Shown here in pieces: positions 32,220 to 41,220 of a DNA stretch of 64,000 nucleotides. Under the pieces are notes generated by a model. The model saw only the letters and a list, made by a program, of their open reading frames with translations. It did no database searches and was not told the origin of the DNA. The stretch's first letter is position 1; the number at the start of each line of letters is the position of its first letter. The translations under genes and the position numbers were made by a program. This DNA comes from JAFCUW01 sp049897565 (lineage in GTDB: Bacteria; Pseudomonadota; Gammaproteobacteria; Burkholderiales; Burkholderiaceae_D). Where the stretch lies: the NCBI RefSeq assembly GCF_049897565.1, contig NZ_JAFCWM010000021.1, positions 29,238-93,237 of the forward strand, given 5' to 3'.

Positions 32220-32987
32220 TCAGACGAAGGCGGTGGCCAGCGCCGCTTCGCCCGCTTCCTTGACGATCTCGTAGCACTTGCACGAGGCCGCGGCCAGTCC
32301 GGGCAGGTCGAGGATCTCGATATTGCCGCGACTGTAAATGATCAGGCCCTGCTGCTGCAGCGCGCTGGCGGCCTTGGTGACGCCGACCCGCCGCACGCCC
32401 AGCGCGTGCGCCAGAAATTCATGTGTCAGGTGAAATTTGTCCGATTGCAGGCGGTCGCGCGTGATCAGCAGCGACCGCGCCAGGCGCGCCTCGAGCACGT
32501 GAAAGCGGCTGCACACGGCAATCTGGATCGCCTGCGCCAGCAAGGTGTCGGTGTAGCGGTACAGCACCCGCTGCAGCGACGGATTGCGGGCGAATTCGGT
32601 GCGGAACTGGGCGCTGTCCATGCGGCTGGCAATACCGGCGCGCTGCACCACCGCGCGCACCTGCGCCAGCTGATGGCCGAGGGCGACTGTGGCGCCGAGC
32701 ATGCCTTCGCGGCCGACCAGCCCGACCTCGAGCGTCATGCGCCCTTCGGCAACGCCGAGCAGCGATACCAGGCTGTCGTGCGGGAAATAGATATGCTTGA
32801 ACGTGTCGCCCGGCTCGCACAACACATCGCCGACATCGATCTGCACCTGCTGCAGCATCGGCGCCAGGCGGGCAAAGTCGTGGTCGGGCAATGCGCCCAG
32901 CAGACAGTTGCCGTTCTTCTCGGCATCCTCATGGGCAGCGGCGAAAGTCACAGGTCCAGCGCGGCTCGGTTGGGTGTGTTGAAACAT
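32220..32987 (-). CDS. Crp/Fnr-family regulator A (atypical, ligand unknown)
   Basis: 255 residues. Cyclic-nucleotide-binding-like beta-roll (GDVLCEPGDTFKHIYFPHDSLVSLL) without an obvious cAMP phosphate-binding motif, a dimer helix, and a C-terminal HTH: DKFHLTHEFLAHALGVRRVG then VTKAASALQQQG. Compared with Crp the recognition helix keeps the first Arg but has Val for Glu181. Start 32987 (MFQHTQP) is chosen over an upstream one. A GTNCG-N4-CGNAC site lies between it and the divergent 33223 gene. Paralogue of the regulator at 50572. Confidence 0.88.
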   Translation of the reverse strand: MFQHTQPSRAGPVTFAAAHEDAEKNGNCLLGALPDHDFARLAPMLQQVQIDVGDVLCEPGDTFKHIYFPHDSLVSLLGVAEGRMTLEVGLVGREGMLGATVALGHQLAQVRAVVQRAGIASRMDSAQFRTEFARNPSLQRVLYRYTDTLLAQAIQIAVCSRFHVLEARLARSLLITRDRLQSDKFHLTHEFLAHALGVRRVGVTKAASALQQQGLIIYSRGNIEILDLPGLAAASCKCYEIVKEAGEAALATAFV

Positions 32988-33093
32988 TTTTTCTCGTCGG
33001 GTGGCGATCGTGTAAGAAACCATGTGTCAAATGGAACGCGATTACATTTACAAACAATTTGATTCAGCGTAGCGGCAATAAACATGAAAGTAT

Positions 33094-33107
33094 GTACGGT
33101 GACGCAC
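33094..33107. promoter_or_regulatory. Candidate regulon palindrome, site 7
   Basis: GTACGGTGACGCAC matches GTNCG-N4-CGNAC. It lies between the divergent Crp/Fnr A gene (start 32987) and the 33223 glycine-zipper gene, so it could act on both. Confidence 0.45.
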
Positions 33108-33222
33108 GGATAACCCCCAAGTTCACAGGGAGAATGGCGCCATCAACGGACCTAGTGCTCGGTCCGTCTGGCGTCGGAATCGCCTGGCGACGAGAACAAA
33201 CTCACACCAAAAGGAACCACCA

Positions 33223-33984
33223 ATGAACACACCGCTGACCCACAACACTGCACCGAAACATCATCCGATGATGATCATCGCGGCCATCGCCATCATCCTG
33301 TTCTGCCTGGCCGGTACCGCCGCCATCATGGGCTGGATCCCGTCGTCGATCGGCGGCACGCCGGCCAATCGCGGCGAGCTGACCGAGGCGGACCGCCTGG
33401 CGCTGGCATCGAAGATGCAATCGACGACGCCGTCGCAGCAGCTGGCCGCCCTGCCGCCGCTGCCGGCTGCCCAGCCGCAACAACTGGCGATGGCACAGGT
33501 CGAGCCTCAGCCGGTCCAGCAATATCAGCGCGCACCGGCGCAGAACTACGCACCGGCACAGAATTACGTCGGCGATACGGATGCACCGCGCGCCGCGCCG
33601 CGCCGCCCGGTCCAGCTCGCTGCCGCCGACAAGCCGGCGAAGAACTGGTGCTCGAACTGCGGTAACGTCGAATCGGTGCGTGAAATCAAGACCCGCGCCC
33701 AGGGTAGCGGCGTTGGCGCAGCCGGCGGCGCGATCCTCGGCGGCCTGCTCGGCAACCAGGTTGGCGGCGGTCACGGCCGTCAGCTGGCAACCGTCGCCGG
33801 TGCAGTCGGCGGCGCCGTGGTCGGCAATCAGGTCGAAGGCAACATGAAGGCCACCACCAGCTACGAAATCCGCGTGCGCCTCGACGATGGCTCGTCGCGC
33901 ACCTTCCACCAGCAGCGCGCGCCCGGCTGGCGCAACGGTGACCGCGTGCGCGTGGTCAAGGGTGTGCTGCGCTCGGTAAAGTAA
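33223..33984 (+). CDS. Glycine-zipper 2TM protein with N-terminal membrane anchor
   Basis: 253 residues. N-terminal helix MIIAAIAIILFCLAGTAAIM, then a Pro/Gln-rich spacer, a WCSNCGNVESVREI segment with CxxC, a glycine zipper (GVGAAGGAILGGLLGNQVGG, about residues 165-200), and the C-terminal YEIRVRLDDGSSRTFHQ and GDRVRVVKGVLRSV as in SlyB-like proteins. The CxxC pair before the zipper recurs in proteobacterial relatives. AAGGAACC precedes ATG 33223. Confidence 0.9.
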   Translation: MNTPLTHNTAPKHHPMMIIAAIAIILFCLAGTAAIMGWIPSSIGGTPANRGELTEADRLALASKMQSTTPSQQLAALPPLPAAQPQQLAMAQVEPQPVQQYQRAPAQNYAPAQNYVGDTDAPRAAPRRPVQLAAADKPAKNWCSNCGNVESVREIKTRAQGSGVGAAGGAILGGLLGNQVGGGHGRQLATVAGAVGGAVVGNQVEGNMKATTSYEIRVRLDDGSSRTFHQQRAPGWRNGDRVRVVKGVLRSVK

Positions 33985-34022
33985 TACCGCGGCGGCCCTG
34001 GCCGCCCTCCTAGCCTCAAAAA

Positions 34023-34058
34023 CAACGCCATGCGGCAATTTGCGCATGGCGTTTTTTT
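34023..34058 (+). terminator. Rho-independent terminator
   Basis: Stem AACGCCATGCG/CGCATGGCGTT around GCAATTTG, followed by T8. Confidence 0.88.
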
Positions 34059-34168
34059 TCTTCGATGCAATGTGTGAGAACGAACAGAGTTGCTTTGTAA
34101 CAAGCCTCAGAATCGATTCATTCCGTCATGGGGAACAATTTCCCGCTCCGAATCGACAAGGATCGAAT

Positions 34169-34393
34169 ATGAACAAATTGACCTGGATTGGCATCATCGT
34201 TTGGGGACTTTTCGTCGCCGGATTCGGTCTAACTGGAGTCAGCGCGCCGCCACACGCGGTGAACGTACAGCCGCAGGACGTCTTGTTCCTCATCGTAGGC
34301 GGGATGGTCACATGCCTCATCGGCACCGTCGGCCTGTTCGGCATCATGGGATGGATGCCGGGTATGCGAGCTGAGCAAAAAAGTTATCTTTAA
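34169..34393 (+). CDS. Small two-helix membrane protein
   Basis: 74 residues. Helix 1 is LTWIGIIVWGLFVAGFGLTG and helix 2 spans about 39-60 (FLIVGGMVTCLIGTVGLFGI), then a GWMPGMRAEQKS tail. No named family. AAGGATCG is the likely RBS for ATG 34169. Lies between two stress-type genes. Confidence 0.7.
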   Translation: MNKLTWIGIIVWGLFVAGFGLTGVSAPPHAVNVQPQDVLFLIVGGMVTCLIGTVGLFGIMGWMPGMRAEQKSYL

Positions 34394-34394
34394 T

Positions 34395-34408
34395 GTACGC
34401 CAGCGTAC
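34395..34408. promoter_or_regulatory. Candidate regulon palindrome, site 8
   Basis: GTACGCCAGCGTAC is a perfect inverted repeat GTACGC/GCGTAC with a 2-bp centre, matching GTNCG-N4-CGNAC, 76 bp before the DUF5670 start. Confidence 0.6.
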
Positions 34409-34483
34409 GGAGAAACTGAAGAGAACTCGCGATACTGGCTTCACGACGAGACAGTCGTTACACCAACTAACAAGGACGCCATC

Positions 34484-34630
34484 ATGCTTTATACAATCGC
34501 AATCATTCTCCTGATCCTGTGGGTACTTGGCTTGGTCACCTCCTACACCGTCGGCGGCTTCATTCACATCCTGCTGGTCGTCGCTGTCATCATGATCCTG
34601 GTTCGCCTCATCAGCGGCCGAGGTATCTAG
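34484..34630 (+). CDS. DUF5670 (Lmo0937-like) small membrane protein
   Basis: 48 residues: MLYTIAIILLILWVLGLVTS, TVGGFIHILLVVAVIMILVR, then LISGRGI. This is the complete Lmo0937 pattern with two helices joined by a YTVGG turn. CAAGGACG lies 7 nt upstream of ATG 34484. Such genes are frequent in stress-inducible clusters. Confidence 0.88.
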   Translation: MLYTIAIILLILWVLGLVTSYTVGGFIHILLVVAVIMILVRLISGRGI

Positions 34631-34665
34631 CGCACCGTTCATGCGGACATCGTCGCTGATGCCCG

Positions 34666-34718
34666 ATCCGTTTCGCGGTCGCGCTCCTTACCGGATGCAA
34701 CCACGAAACGGATTTTTC
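34666..34718 (+). terminator. Possible terminator (10-bp stem, long loop)
   Basis: ATCCGTTTCG at 34666-34675 is repeated inverted as CGAAACGGAT at 34704-34713, followed by five T residues. The 28-nt loop is long. Confidence 0.5.
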
Positions 34719-34733
34719 ATTTAAGGAGTTGAA

Positions 34734-35411
34734 ATGAGCAACTTGCCTACTCTCACCAAAACAATCATCTGCGCTGCCGTCCTGGCGCTGGCCAGCAGCG
34801 GCTGTGCCGACATGAACCAGACGCAGCGCGGCACCGCGACGGGCGCCGGCATTGGCGCCGGCATTGGCGCGCTGCTCGGCGGCACTACCGGCGGCGGCGG
34901 CGGCGGCCGCGCGGCCAAGGGCGCCGTCATCGGCGGCGCCGCCGGCGCGCTGATCGGCAACGTCTGGTCCAAGCGCATGGAGCAGCAAAAGCAGCAAATG
35001 GAACAGGCCACCCGCGGCACCGGCGTACAAGTGAGCCAGACGGCCGACAACCGGCTCAAGCTGGACATCCCCAGCGACGTCTCGTTCGACACCGGGCGCT
35101 CCGACATCAAGCCGAATTTCCGTCCCGTGCTGGAACGCTTCGCCGGCACGCTGAACGACAACCCGGCGACCACCGTCACCATCATCGGCCACACCGACAG
35201 CACCGGCGACGAGGCCATCAACCGGCCGCTGTCGATCGACCGCGCCGCCCACACCCGCGACTACCTGGCCATGCGCGGCGTGTCGCCGAACCGCATCTAC
35301 GTCGACGGGCGCGGCGAACGCGAACCGATCGCCTCGAACAACGATCCGGCCGGCCGCGCGCGCAATCGCCGCGTCGAGATCTTCGTGGCCGAGCCGGCGC
35401 CGCGCGGCTGA
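34734..35411 (+). CDS. YiaD-like OmpA lipoprotein with glycine zipper
   Basis: 225 residues. Lipobox SSGC (Cys24), glycine-zipper (TATGAGIGAGIGALLGG and VIGGAAGALIGNVW), then an OmpA domain with VSFDTGRSDIKPNF, IIGHTDSTGDEAINRPLS and the end motif RARNRRVEIFV. Same order as E. coli YiaD, a multicopy suppressor of bamD defects. AAGGAG precedes ATG 34734. Confidence 0.92.
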   Translation: MSNLPTLTKTIICAAVLALASSGCADMNQTQRGTATGAGIGAGIGALLGGTTGGGGGGRAAKGAVIGGAAGALIGNVWSKRMEQQKQQMEQATRGTGVQVSQTADNRLKLDIPSDVSFDTGRSDIKPNFRPVLERFAGTLNDNPATTVTIIGHTDSTGDEAINRPLSIDRAAHTRDYLAMRGVSPNRIYVDGRGEREPIASNNDPAGRARNRRVEIFVAEPAPRG

Positions 35412-35428
35412 CCGGCCACCGCTCGGCA

Positions 35429-35459
35429 ACGCCGTCCAGGTTCGGAGCTGGGCGGCTTT
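35429..35459 (+). terminator. Rho-independent terminator
   Basis: Stem GCCGTCCAG/CTGGGCGGC (one GT pair) followed by TTTTT, shortly after the YiaD-like stop. Confidence 0.75.
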
Positions 35460-35554
35460 TTGCGTTTGGGGAAGATCAACGTGGAGGCAGTGCCGCGGGC
35501 GCATATTGGCATGCGTATCGGCAAGATTTCGAGCCGACAATTCCGAGGCTCGCC

Positions 35555-36010
35555 ATGACCCCCGACGCTACCGCCCCCGCCGCCAGCGAACCTGCCTGCG
35601 CCATCTGGAACCCGTCCGCCGCTGCGCGCTGGAGCCTGGTGTTCACGCCGGCGTTCGGCGCCTTCATTCATATGCACAACTGGCATTTCATGGGCCAGCC
35701 GCAAGAAGCGGTGCGCGCGCGACGCTGGTTCCATGCCAGCCTGGCGCTGCTGATGCTGCAACTAATTACCAGCGCACTCAACGCGCGGCTCGGCAGCGAG
35801 CCGATGCTGCTGCACCCGGGCGGACTGCTGTTTTTTTTGGTGTGGTATTTCGGTGCTGCCCGCCAGCAGGAACGGCTGGTGAAGGCGCGCTACGGCGCCA
35901 GCTACCAGCGCAGGTCGTGGGACAGCGTGCTGATGTGCGCGGTGGTGGCCGGCGCCGCCTATGCCAGCACCAGCGCGCTGCTGTCGCTGCTGCTGGACGC
36001 CACCACCTGA
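35555..36010 (+). CDS. Hypothetical membrane protein
   Basis: 151 residues. Begins with an AIWNPSAAARWSLVFTPAFGA segment typical of small inner-membrane proteins in this group, a helix FHASLALLMLQLITSAL (about 63-80), one near residues 91-101 (LLFFLVWYFGA), and a C-terminal helix from about residue 127. No domain name is offered. Confidence 0.7.
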   Translation: MTPDATAPAASEPACAIWNPSAAARWSLVFTPAFGAFIHMHNWHFMGQPQEAVRARRWFHASLALLMLQLITSALNARLGSEPMLLHPGGLLFFLVWYFGAARQQERLVKARYGASYQRRSWDSVLMCAVVAGAAYASTSALLSLLLDATT

Positions 36011-36080
36011 CCCGAACGGCCGCCGCGGCGGTTTTCCGTTATGCTCTGGCTCCAGTCCATTCGCAATTTTCGGAGCCGCC

Positions 36081-36608
36081 ATGAATATCCGCCTCGCCGC
36101 CATCCTCGCCATCGCCGCCCTCGCCGCCCAGCCGGCGCTCGCCCAGAACATCAAGCCGGGCCTGTGGGAAACCAATAACAAGATTGGCGGCGGCAAGATG
36201 CAAGGCGCGCTCGCCATGGTGCAGCAGCAGATGCAGAACATGAGCCCGGAGCAGCGCAGCAAGATCGAAGGCATGATGTCCAGCCAGGGCGTGGTCATCA
36301 GCAACGACGGCCTCGTCGCCAAGGTGTGCGTTACGCCGGACATGGCCGCCAAGCGCGAATTGCCCATCCAGCAGCGCACGAATGGTAACTGCACCTTCCA
36401 GCCTGATCCGCCGAGCGGCAACAAGATGACGTACTACTTCTCCTGCGCCAACCCGAAAACCCTCGGCGAAGGCACCGCCACCTTCCTCAGCCCGACCTCG
36501 TACACCTCGACCACGAAGGTGACCACCACCGCCACCGGCGCCAGCGAAACGGTCAGCATCGATTCGACCGCGCGCTGGGTCGGCGCCGAGTGCGGCAGCG
36601 TCAAGTAA
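36081..36608 (+). CDS. DUF3617 periplasmic protein
   Basis: 175 residues. Sec signal peptide ending ALAQ (about 22), mature start NIKPGLWETNNKIGGG, the DUF3617 hallmark (GLWE). Two conserved Cys pairs (VCVTPD, CTFQP, SCANP, ECGSV). Function of DUF3617 is unknown. ATG 36081 follows GGAGCC. Its stop directly abuts the convergent aminotransferase stop. Confidence 0.9.
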   Translation: MNIRLAAILAIAALAAQPALAQNIKPGLWETNNKIGGGKMQGALAMVQQQMQNMSPEQRSKIEGMMSSQGVVISNDGLVAKVCVTPDMAAKRELPIQQRTNGNCTFQPDPPSGNKMTYYFSCANPKTLGEGTATFLSPTSYTSTTKVTTTATGASETVSIDSTARWVGAECGSVK

Positions 36609-37445
36609 TTAATGCTGTTCCATATAGGCGAAGTAACGGTCGCGCGCCAGCGTGGCGACCGGTCCGACCGCCAAGGTGCGTTCCTCGTAGCGCACGCACG
36701 GCGTGACCTTGCCGAAGTTGCCGGTATTGAAAATCTCCAGCGCGCTCGACAGTTCTTCCGGCTTCACCGTGTGCTGCTCGACCGTCACGCCCGCCTCCGC
36801 CAGCAGCGCAATGACACGTGCGCGCGTGATGCCAGCCAGGAATGTACCGTTCGCAGCCGGCGTCACCACGGTGCCGTCAGCCGCCACCAGGAACAAGTTG
36901 GCCGTGGCGAATTCGGTGACATTGCCTTCGCTGTCGAGCATGACGGCGTTGTCGAAGCCGCGCTGCTGGGCGTCGCGCATCGCGCGGCTCGAGTTGGCGT
37001 ATAGCGCAGACGCCTTGGCGTCGGTCGGCGCCATGGTCGCATCAGGTCGGCGCAAGCCCGACAGGCACGCGGCAAATCCGCTCCACGGCGGCATCGGCGC
37101 GTCGAACAGGGTCAGCGCGAAACTGCTTTTCTCGGCTACCGGCACCAGGAACCCGTCAGTGCCGAACACCAACGGGCGCACGTACAGCTCGGCGTCGGCC
37201 GGAAACTTCGCCACGCCTTCGTGCACCAGCGCTTCCATCTGGTCGACCGATAGCGGGCAGCGCAGGCCGAGCGAGACGGCCGAGCGGGTGACGCGCTCGA
37301 GGTGCAGGCGCAGATCGGGCATGTGGCCGCGCACCGAGCGGGCGCCGTCGAAGACGGACGAGCCGAGCCAGACGCTGTGGTCCATCGCGCCAAACAAGGG
37401 CGTATTACCCTCGGTCCATTGTCCGTTGAAGTAAGTCAGGTGCAT
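36609..37445 (-). CDS. Class IV aminotransferase (branched-chain amino-acid type)
   Basis: 278 residues. PLP-binding Lys lies in PTDAKASALYANS; FDGARSVRG near the N-terminus and EFATANLFLV with GTFLAGITRARV are the class IV fold signatures. Transaminates branched-chain keto acids with glutamate (IlvE), but D-amino-acid aminotransferase and ADC lyase share the fold; the FGKVTPCVRYEER segment is closest to IlvE-like enzymes as I read it. Isolated from other ilv genes. Confidence 0.88.
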   Translation of the reverse strand: MHLTYFNGQWTEGNTPLFGAMDHSVWLGSSVFDGARSVRGHMPDLRLHLERVTRSAVSLGLRCPLSVDQMEALVHEGVAKFPADAELYVRPLVFGTDGFLVPVAEKSSFALTLFDAPMPPWSGFAACLSGLRRPDATMAPTDAKASALYANSSRAMRDAQQRGFDNAVMLDSEGNVTEFATANLFLVAADGTVVTPAANGTFLAGITRARVIALLAEAGVTVEQHTVKPEELSSALEIFNTGNFGKVTPCVRYEERTLAVGPVATLARDRYFAYMEQH

Positions 37446-37523
37446 GGTCTATCCTTGATGTGGAAGCCCCGCAAGTTTAACCGATGTGGCCCAGGCAGCC
37501 GTGAAGCGGCGGGCGCAACTTCT

Positions 37524-37567
37524 AATCGGGGTCAGACCCTGGGTCAGACCCAGGTCTGACCCCGATT
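37524..37567. repeat. Nested palindrome, GGGGTCAGAC family (copy 2)
   Basis: AATCGGGGTCAGAC at 37524-37537 is mirrored exactly by GTCTGACCCCGATT at 37554-37567. Inside it CTGGGTC/GACCCAG forms a second perfect palindrome. Non-coding, between two divergently transcribed genes. Confidence 0.75.
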
Positions 37568-37665
37568 GAAAAAAGCATCCGGCGGCTTGGTACGCTACCG
37601 TACAAAGTTCCGAGGGCCATCCGCCGTACACTGTGGCCTTTGTTATCAGCAAGATTGAACTTTCC

Positions 37666-39756
37666 ATGCTTTCGACACTCGAGCGTATCGATTCCGACTC
37701 CGGCCGGATCGACCTGCTCATCGACCTGATCGACAAACTGCGCCCGCGCCATCCGAGCCAGGGCGAGGTCACGTCCGCCAATGTGCGCACCTTGACGTTG
37801 CTACTGAAGGGTAATCCCGACCTGGCCGCGCGCCTCGGCGCCTCGCTGTGCACGCTGCTCGAGGAGCGCCGCCACGCCAGCCTGTACACCGACATCGGCA
37901 TCCTGTCGAACGACGGCTTCGTCGTCGAACTCAAGCGCCGCATCGCCTACCGCCTGCTGCCGCCGGCGCTCGACGACGCCTACCTGAGCGACGCCATCGA
38001 CCAGGTGCTGTATGTCGACACCGATTACCGCTGGGTCAACGCGGTGCCGGCGGCCGACTGGCTCGAACTGTTCGACGTGGTGGCCGCCGCCACCCCGCGC
38101 GAGCACCGCGGCGTCGCCCAGCGCACCATCGTGCTGGGCATGCTCGACGCGATCCGCACGCTGTCGTGCCGGGTCTGCGCGCTCGGCCTGGAGCCGCGCC
38201 TGATTCGCAGCAATCCCGATATCGAGACCTTTCACTCGCCGTTCCTGATGCAAAACATCGAGGTCAACGCGTATCTGGACGGCTACGCCCGGATGCTCGT
38301 CGACGGCCAGGGCGCGCCGGAAGACGCGCGCCACCTGCTGGTCATGCTCGACCAGTGCGATACGGCGCTCGGCAAGATCCGCAAGAACGCCGCCAGCCAG
38401 GGCACCAGCGTGGCGCTGACCTATCTGCTGGTGGCGTTGGCGCAAAGCATCGACCGCCTGCGCAAGCTGCTATTCCTGGTCGACGTCAGCGGTGAGCTGC
38501 CGAGCGCACCGACGGTCGACCTGGTGGCCGTCGCCATCGAGGCCACACCGCCCGCCGCGGCGCCGGTCAGCCTGCGCCGCGCCGGCGCCATCGCGCTGGC
38601 GCAGGAGCTGGTCGAAGCGCACAACGCCAAGTACGAACTGCGCGGCCTGCTTGCCGCCAATATCGACCTGTTGGCGCGCAACGTCACCGAGAACGCCAGC
38701 CGCACCGGCGAACACTACATTGCTGAAACGCGCGCCCGGCTGCGCTACATGTTCCTGTCGTCGGCCGGGGCCGGCGTGGTGGTGGCCTTCATGGCGCTGT
38801 TCAAGACATTGATGAGCTACGTGCGCGCGGCGCCACTGGTCGAGTCCTTCCTGTTCAGCATGAACTACTCGCTCGGCTTCATGCTGATCCACGTGATGCA
38901 CCTGACGATTGCCACCAAGCAGCCGGCGATGACGGCGGCGCGCATTGCCGCCGCCCTGTCGAGCAAGGACGGGCGCCATATCGACCTCGACAACATGGCC
39001 GAGCTGGTCAACAAGGTATTTCGCACCCAGTGCGTGGCGGTGCTGGGCAACCTGGCCACGGTGATCCCGGTCTCGTGGGGCATTTCGATGCTGTGGCAAC
39101 AGGCGTTCGGCGCCCACCTGGTGACGCCCGTCAAGGCGATGCACATGCTGCACGACATCGACCCGATCCACAGCCCGGCGCTGTGGTACGCCGCGGTGGC
39201 CGGCGTCTGCCTGTTCGTCGCCGGCCTGATCTCCGGCTACTACGACAACAAGTCGCTGTACACGCGCATGGCGCAGCGGGTGCGCCAGCTGCGCGGCCTG
39301 GGCCGCCTGCTCGGCCAGCAGCGCCTGGCGCGCCTGTCGGTGTACCTGGAAAACAACCTCGGCGGCCTGATGGGCAACTTCTTTTTCGGCATCCTGCTCG
39401 GCACGATGGGCACGCTCGGCTACCTGCTGGGCCTGCCGCTGGACATCCGCCACGTAACGTTTTCGGCGGCGAATTTCTCCACGGCGCTCGTCGCCCTCGA
39501 TCATCGGGTAAGCTTGGAGCTAGCGGTCACATCCGTAGCAGGTTTCCTGTCGATCGGTGCGGTAAACCTGCTGGTCAGTTTCGCGCTGGCGCTGTGGGTC
39601 GCGCTGCGCGCCCGTAAGATTCGTTTCGAGCATGGCATTTTATTGTTCAAGTCGCTGGGTCGGCGTTTCCTTGCCGCTCCGATCGATTTTTTTATCGGGC
39701 CCAAGGACATTGCGTCCAGCCAGCCTGTCGCTGACATACCTAAGGGATCGACATGA
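37666..39756 (+). CDS. PF10136 membrane protein (named site-specific recombinase, Gcr type)
   Basis: 696 residues from ATG 37666 (GTG 37633 is an alternative). A long helical N-terminal half, then at least five hydrophobic helices from about residue 362 on, including GAGVVVAFMALFKTLMSYV and GNFFFGILLGTMGTLGYLLG. This is the SpecificRecomb family, whose name is historical; I see no tyrosine or serine recombinase catalytic motif. Overlaps the next gene by ATGA, so the two are translationally coupled. Confidence 0.8.
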   Translation: MLSTLERIDSDSGRIDLLIDLIDKLRPRHPSQGEVTSANVRTLTLLLKGNPDLAARLGASLCTLLEERRHASLYTDIGILSNDGFVVELKRRIAYRLLPPALDDAYLSDAIDQVLYVDTDYRWVNAVPAADWLELFDVVAAATPREHRGVAQRTIVLGMLDAIRTLSCRVCALGLEPRLIRSNPDIETFHSPFLMQNIEVNAYLDGYARMLVDGQGAPEDARHLLVMLDQCDTALGKIRKNAASQGTSVALTYLLVALAQSIDRLRKLLFLVDVSGELPSAPTVDLVAVAIEATPPAAAPVSLRRAGAIALAQELVEAHNAKYELRGLLAANIDLLARNVTENASRTGEHYIAETRARLRYMFLSSAGAGVVVAFMALFKTLMSYVRAAPLVESFLFSMNYSLGFMLIHVMHLTIATKQPAMTAARIAAALSSKDGRHIDLDNMAELVNKVFRTQCVAVLGNLATVIPVSWGISMLWQQAFGAHLVTPVKAMHMLHDIDPIHSPALWYAAVAGVCLFVAGLISGYYDNKSLYTRMAQRVRQLRGLGRLLGQQRLARLSVYLENNLGGLMGNFFFGILLGTMGTLGYLLGLPLDIRHVTFSAANFSTALVALDHRVSLELAVTSVAGFLSIGAVNLLVSFALALWVALRARKIRFEHGILLFKSLGRRFLAAPIDFFIGPKDIASSQPVADIPKGST

Positions 39757-41141
39757 GAAGTAAGCGCAGCGGAAAATGGATATTGGTGCTGACGCTGGCG
39801 TGGGCGGTGGCGTCGTGCGCCACGTTGCCGGACGTGGCCAACGTGGAGGCGCCGGCCAAGCCGGCGCCTGCCGTTGCCAGCGCCAACGGCATGCTGCAGA
39901 CCAGGCAGGCGGCCGCCTTGCTGGCCAAGCGCTGGGCCCGCGCCACGCCGGACATGAAGGCGCTGGCCTTGCTGGAGGAAGCGGCAACCGGCGTGCCGCT
40001 GATAGCCGGCAACAAGGTGACCCTGCTGTTCGACGGCCCGGCGACGATAAAGGAAATGATGGCGGCGGCGCAGGCGGCCAAATCGAGCATCAACCTCGAG
40101 ACCTATATTTTCGACCAGGATCCGGTCGGCATCGAGTTCGCCGACCTGCTGATCGAGAAACGCCGCCAGGGCGTCATCGTCAACGTGCTGTACGACAGCG
40201 TCGGCACCTTCGGCACGCCGCAGGCGTTCTTCGACCGCATGAAGGCGGCCGGTATCTCGCTCGTCGCGTTCAACCCGGTCAACCCGACCGCGCGCAAGGC
40301 GAAGTTCTGGGAAATTAACAACCGCGACCACCGCAAGCTGATGGTGGTCGACGGCAAGGTCGCGTTCACCGGCGGCATCAACATCAGCAACACCTACGCC
40401 AACAGTTCGTTCTTCGGTTCGCGCCGCACCCCGAACAAGGAAGACGGCCGCAAGGTCGGCTGGCGCGATACCCACATCAGGATCGAGGGCCCTGCCGTCG
40501 CCGCGCTGCAATATTCGTTCGTCAACATGTGGGTGCGCCAGGAAGTCGGCGAACTGCCCGACGCGCCCTACTTCCCGGCGCTGGCGCCGGCCGGCGACAA
40601 GGTCGTGCGGGTGCTGGCGACCGATCCGGACAAAGGCTTCGAGATCTACAAGTCGCTGGTGCTGGCGATCCAGGAAGCTAAAAAAACGATCCACATCACG
40701 TCGGCGTACTTCGTGCCTGACAAGCAGATCGTCGATGCGCTCAGCGCTGCGGCCAGGCGCGGCGTCGACGTGCGCCTGGTGCTGCCAGGCGTGACCGACC
40801 ACGGGCTGGTGCTGCATGCCGGCCGCGCGTTCTACGACGAGCTGCTGGCCAACGGCGTCAAGATCTTCCACCTGCAGGTGGCCGTGCTGCACGCCAAGAC
40901 CGCAGTCATCGACGGCACCTGGTCGACCATCGGCTCGGCCAATATCGATCGCCGCAGCTTCATCCACAACTATGAGTTGAACGTCATCGTGCTCGACCCG
41001 GCGTTCGGCCAGGACATGGAAGCGGCCTTCAACGAGGACCTGCGCGATTCGAAGCCGGTCAGCCGCGAGGAATGGAGCCGCAGGCCGTGGGCCGACCGCA
41101 TCAAGGAATGGGCGTCGCGCTTGACGGAGTACTGGATCTAA
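39753..41141 (+). CDS. Phospholipase D/cardiolipin synthase-like lipoprotein
   Basis: 462 residues. Two HKD motifs: HRKLMVVDGKVAFTGG (about 195) and HAKTAVIDGTWSTIGS (about 380). Cardiolipin synthases of the ClsA/ClsC type transfer phosphatidyl groups between phospholipids using the two His. The N-terminus has a signal with lipobox VASC (Cys22), unusual for ClsA, which has two transmembrane helices, so this may be a membrane-anchored periplasmic enzyme. Coupled to the PF10136 gene. Confidence 0.9.
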   Translation: MRSKRSGKWILVLTLAWAVASCATLPDVANVEAPAKPAPAVASANGMLQTRQAAALLAKRWARATPDMKALALLEEAATGVPLIAGNKVTLLFDGPATIKEMMAAAQAAKSSINLETYIFDQDPVGIEFADLLIEKRRQGVIVNVLYDSVGTFGTPQAFFDRMKAAGISLVAFNPVNPTARKAKFWEINNRDHRKLMVVDGKVAFTGGINISNTYANSSFFGSRRTPNKEDGRKVGWRDTHIRIEGPAVAALQYSFVNMWVRQEVGELPDAPYFPALAPAGDKVVRVLATDPDKGFEIYKSLVLAIQEAKKTIHITSAYFVPDKQIVDALSAAARRGVDVRLVLPGVTDHGLVLHAGRAFYDELLANGVKIFHLQVAVLHAKTAVIDGTWSTIGSANIDRRSFIHNYELNVIVLDPAFGQDMEAAFNEDLRDSKPVSREEWSRRPWADRIKEWASRLTEYWI

Positions 41142-41183
41142 GGCCTTCACCTCCGTTTCGACGTCATCCTCGCGCAGCGGAGA

Positions 41184-41210
41184 GTCATTTCTGCCGGTGG
41201 CAGGAATGAC
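41184..41210. repeat. Hairpin GTCATTTCTGCC/GGCAGGAATGAC
   Basis: 12-bp arms with one mismatch and a GGT loop, between the convergent phospholipase D and phosphoesterase genes. May act as a bidirectional terminator or a REP-type sequence. No T-run. Confidence 0.6.
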
Positions 41211-41220
41211 GGCATAAGAA

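Noticed and set aside
37666..39756. Mobile element suggested by the name site-specific recombinase
   Set aside because: PF10136 proteins are multi-helix membrane proteins; no recombinase catalytic residues, terminal repeats or target duplications seen.
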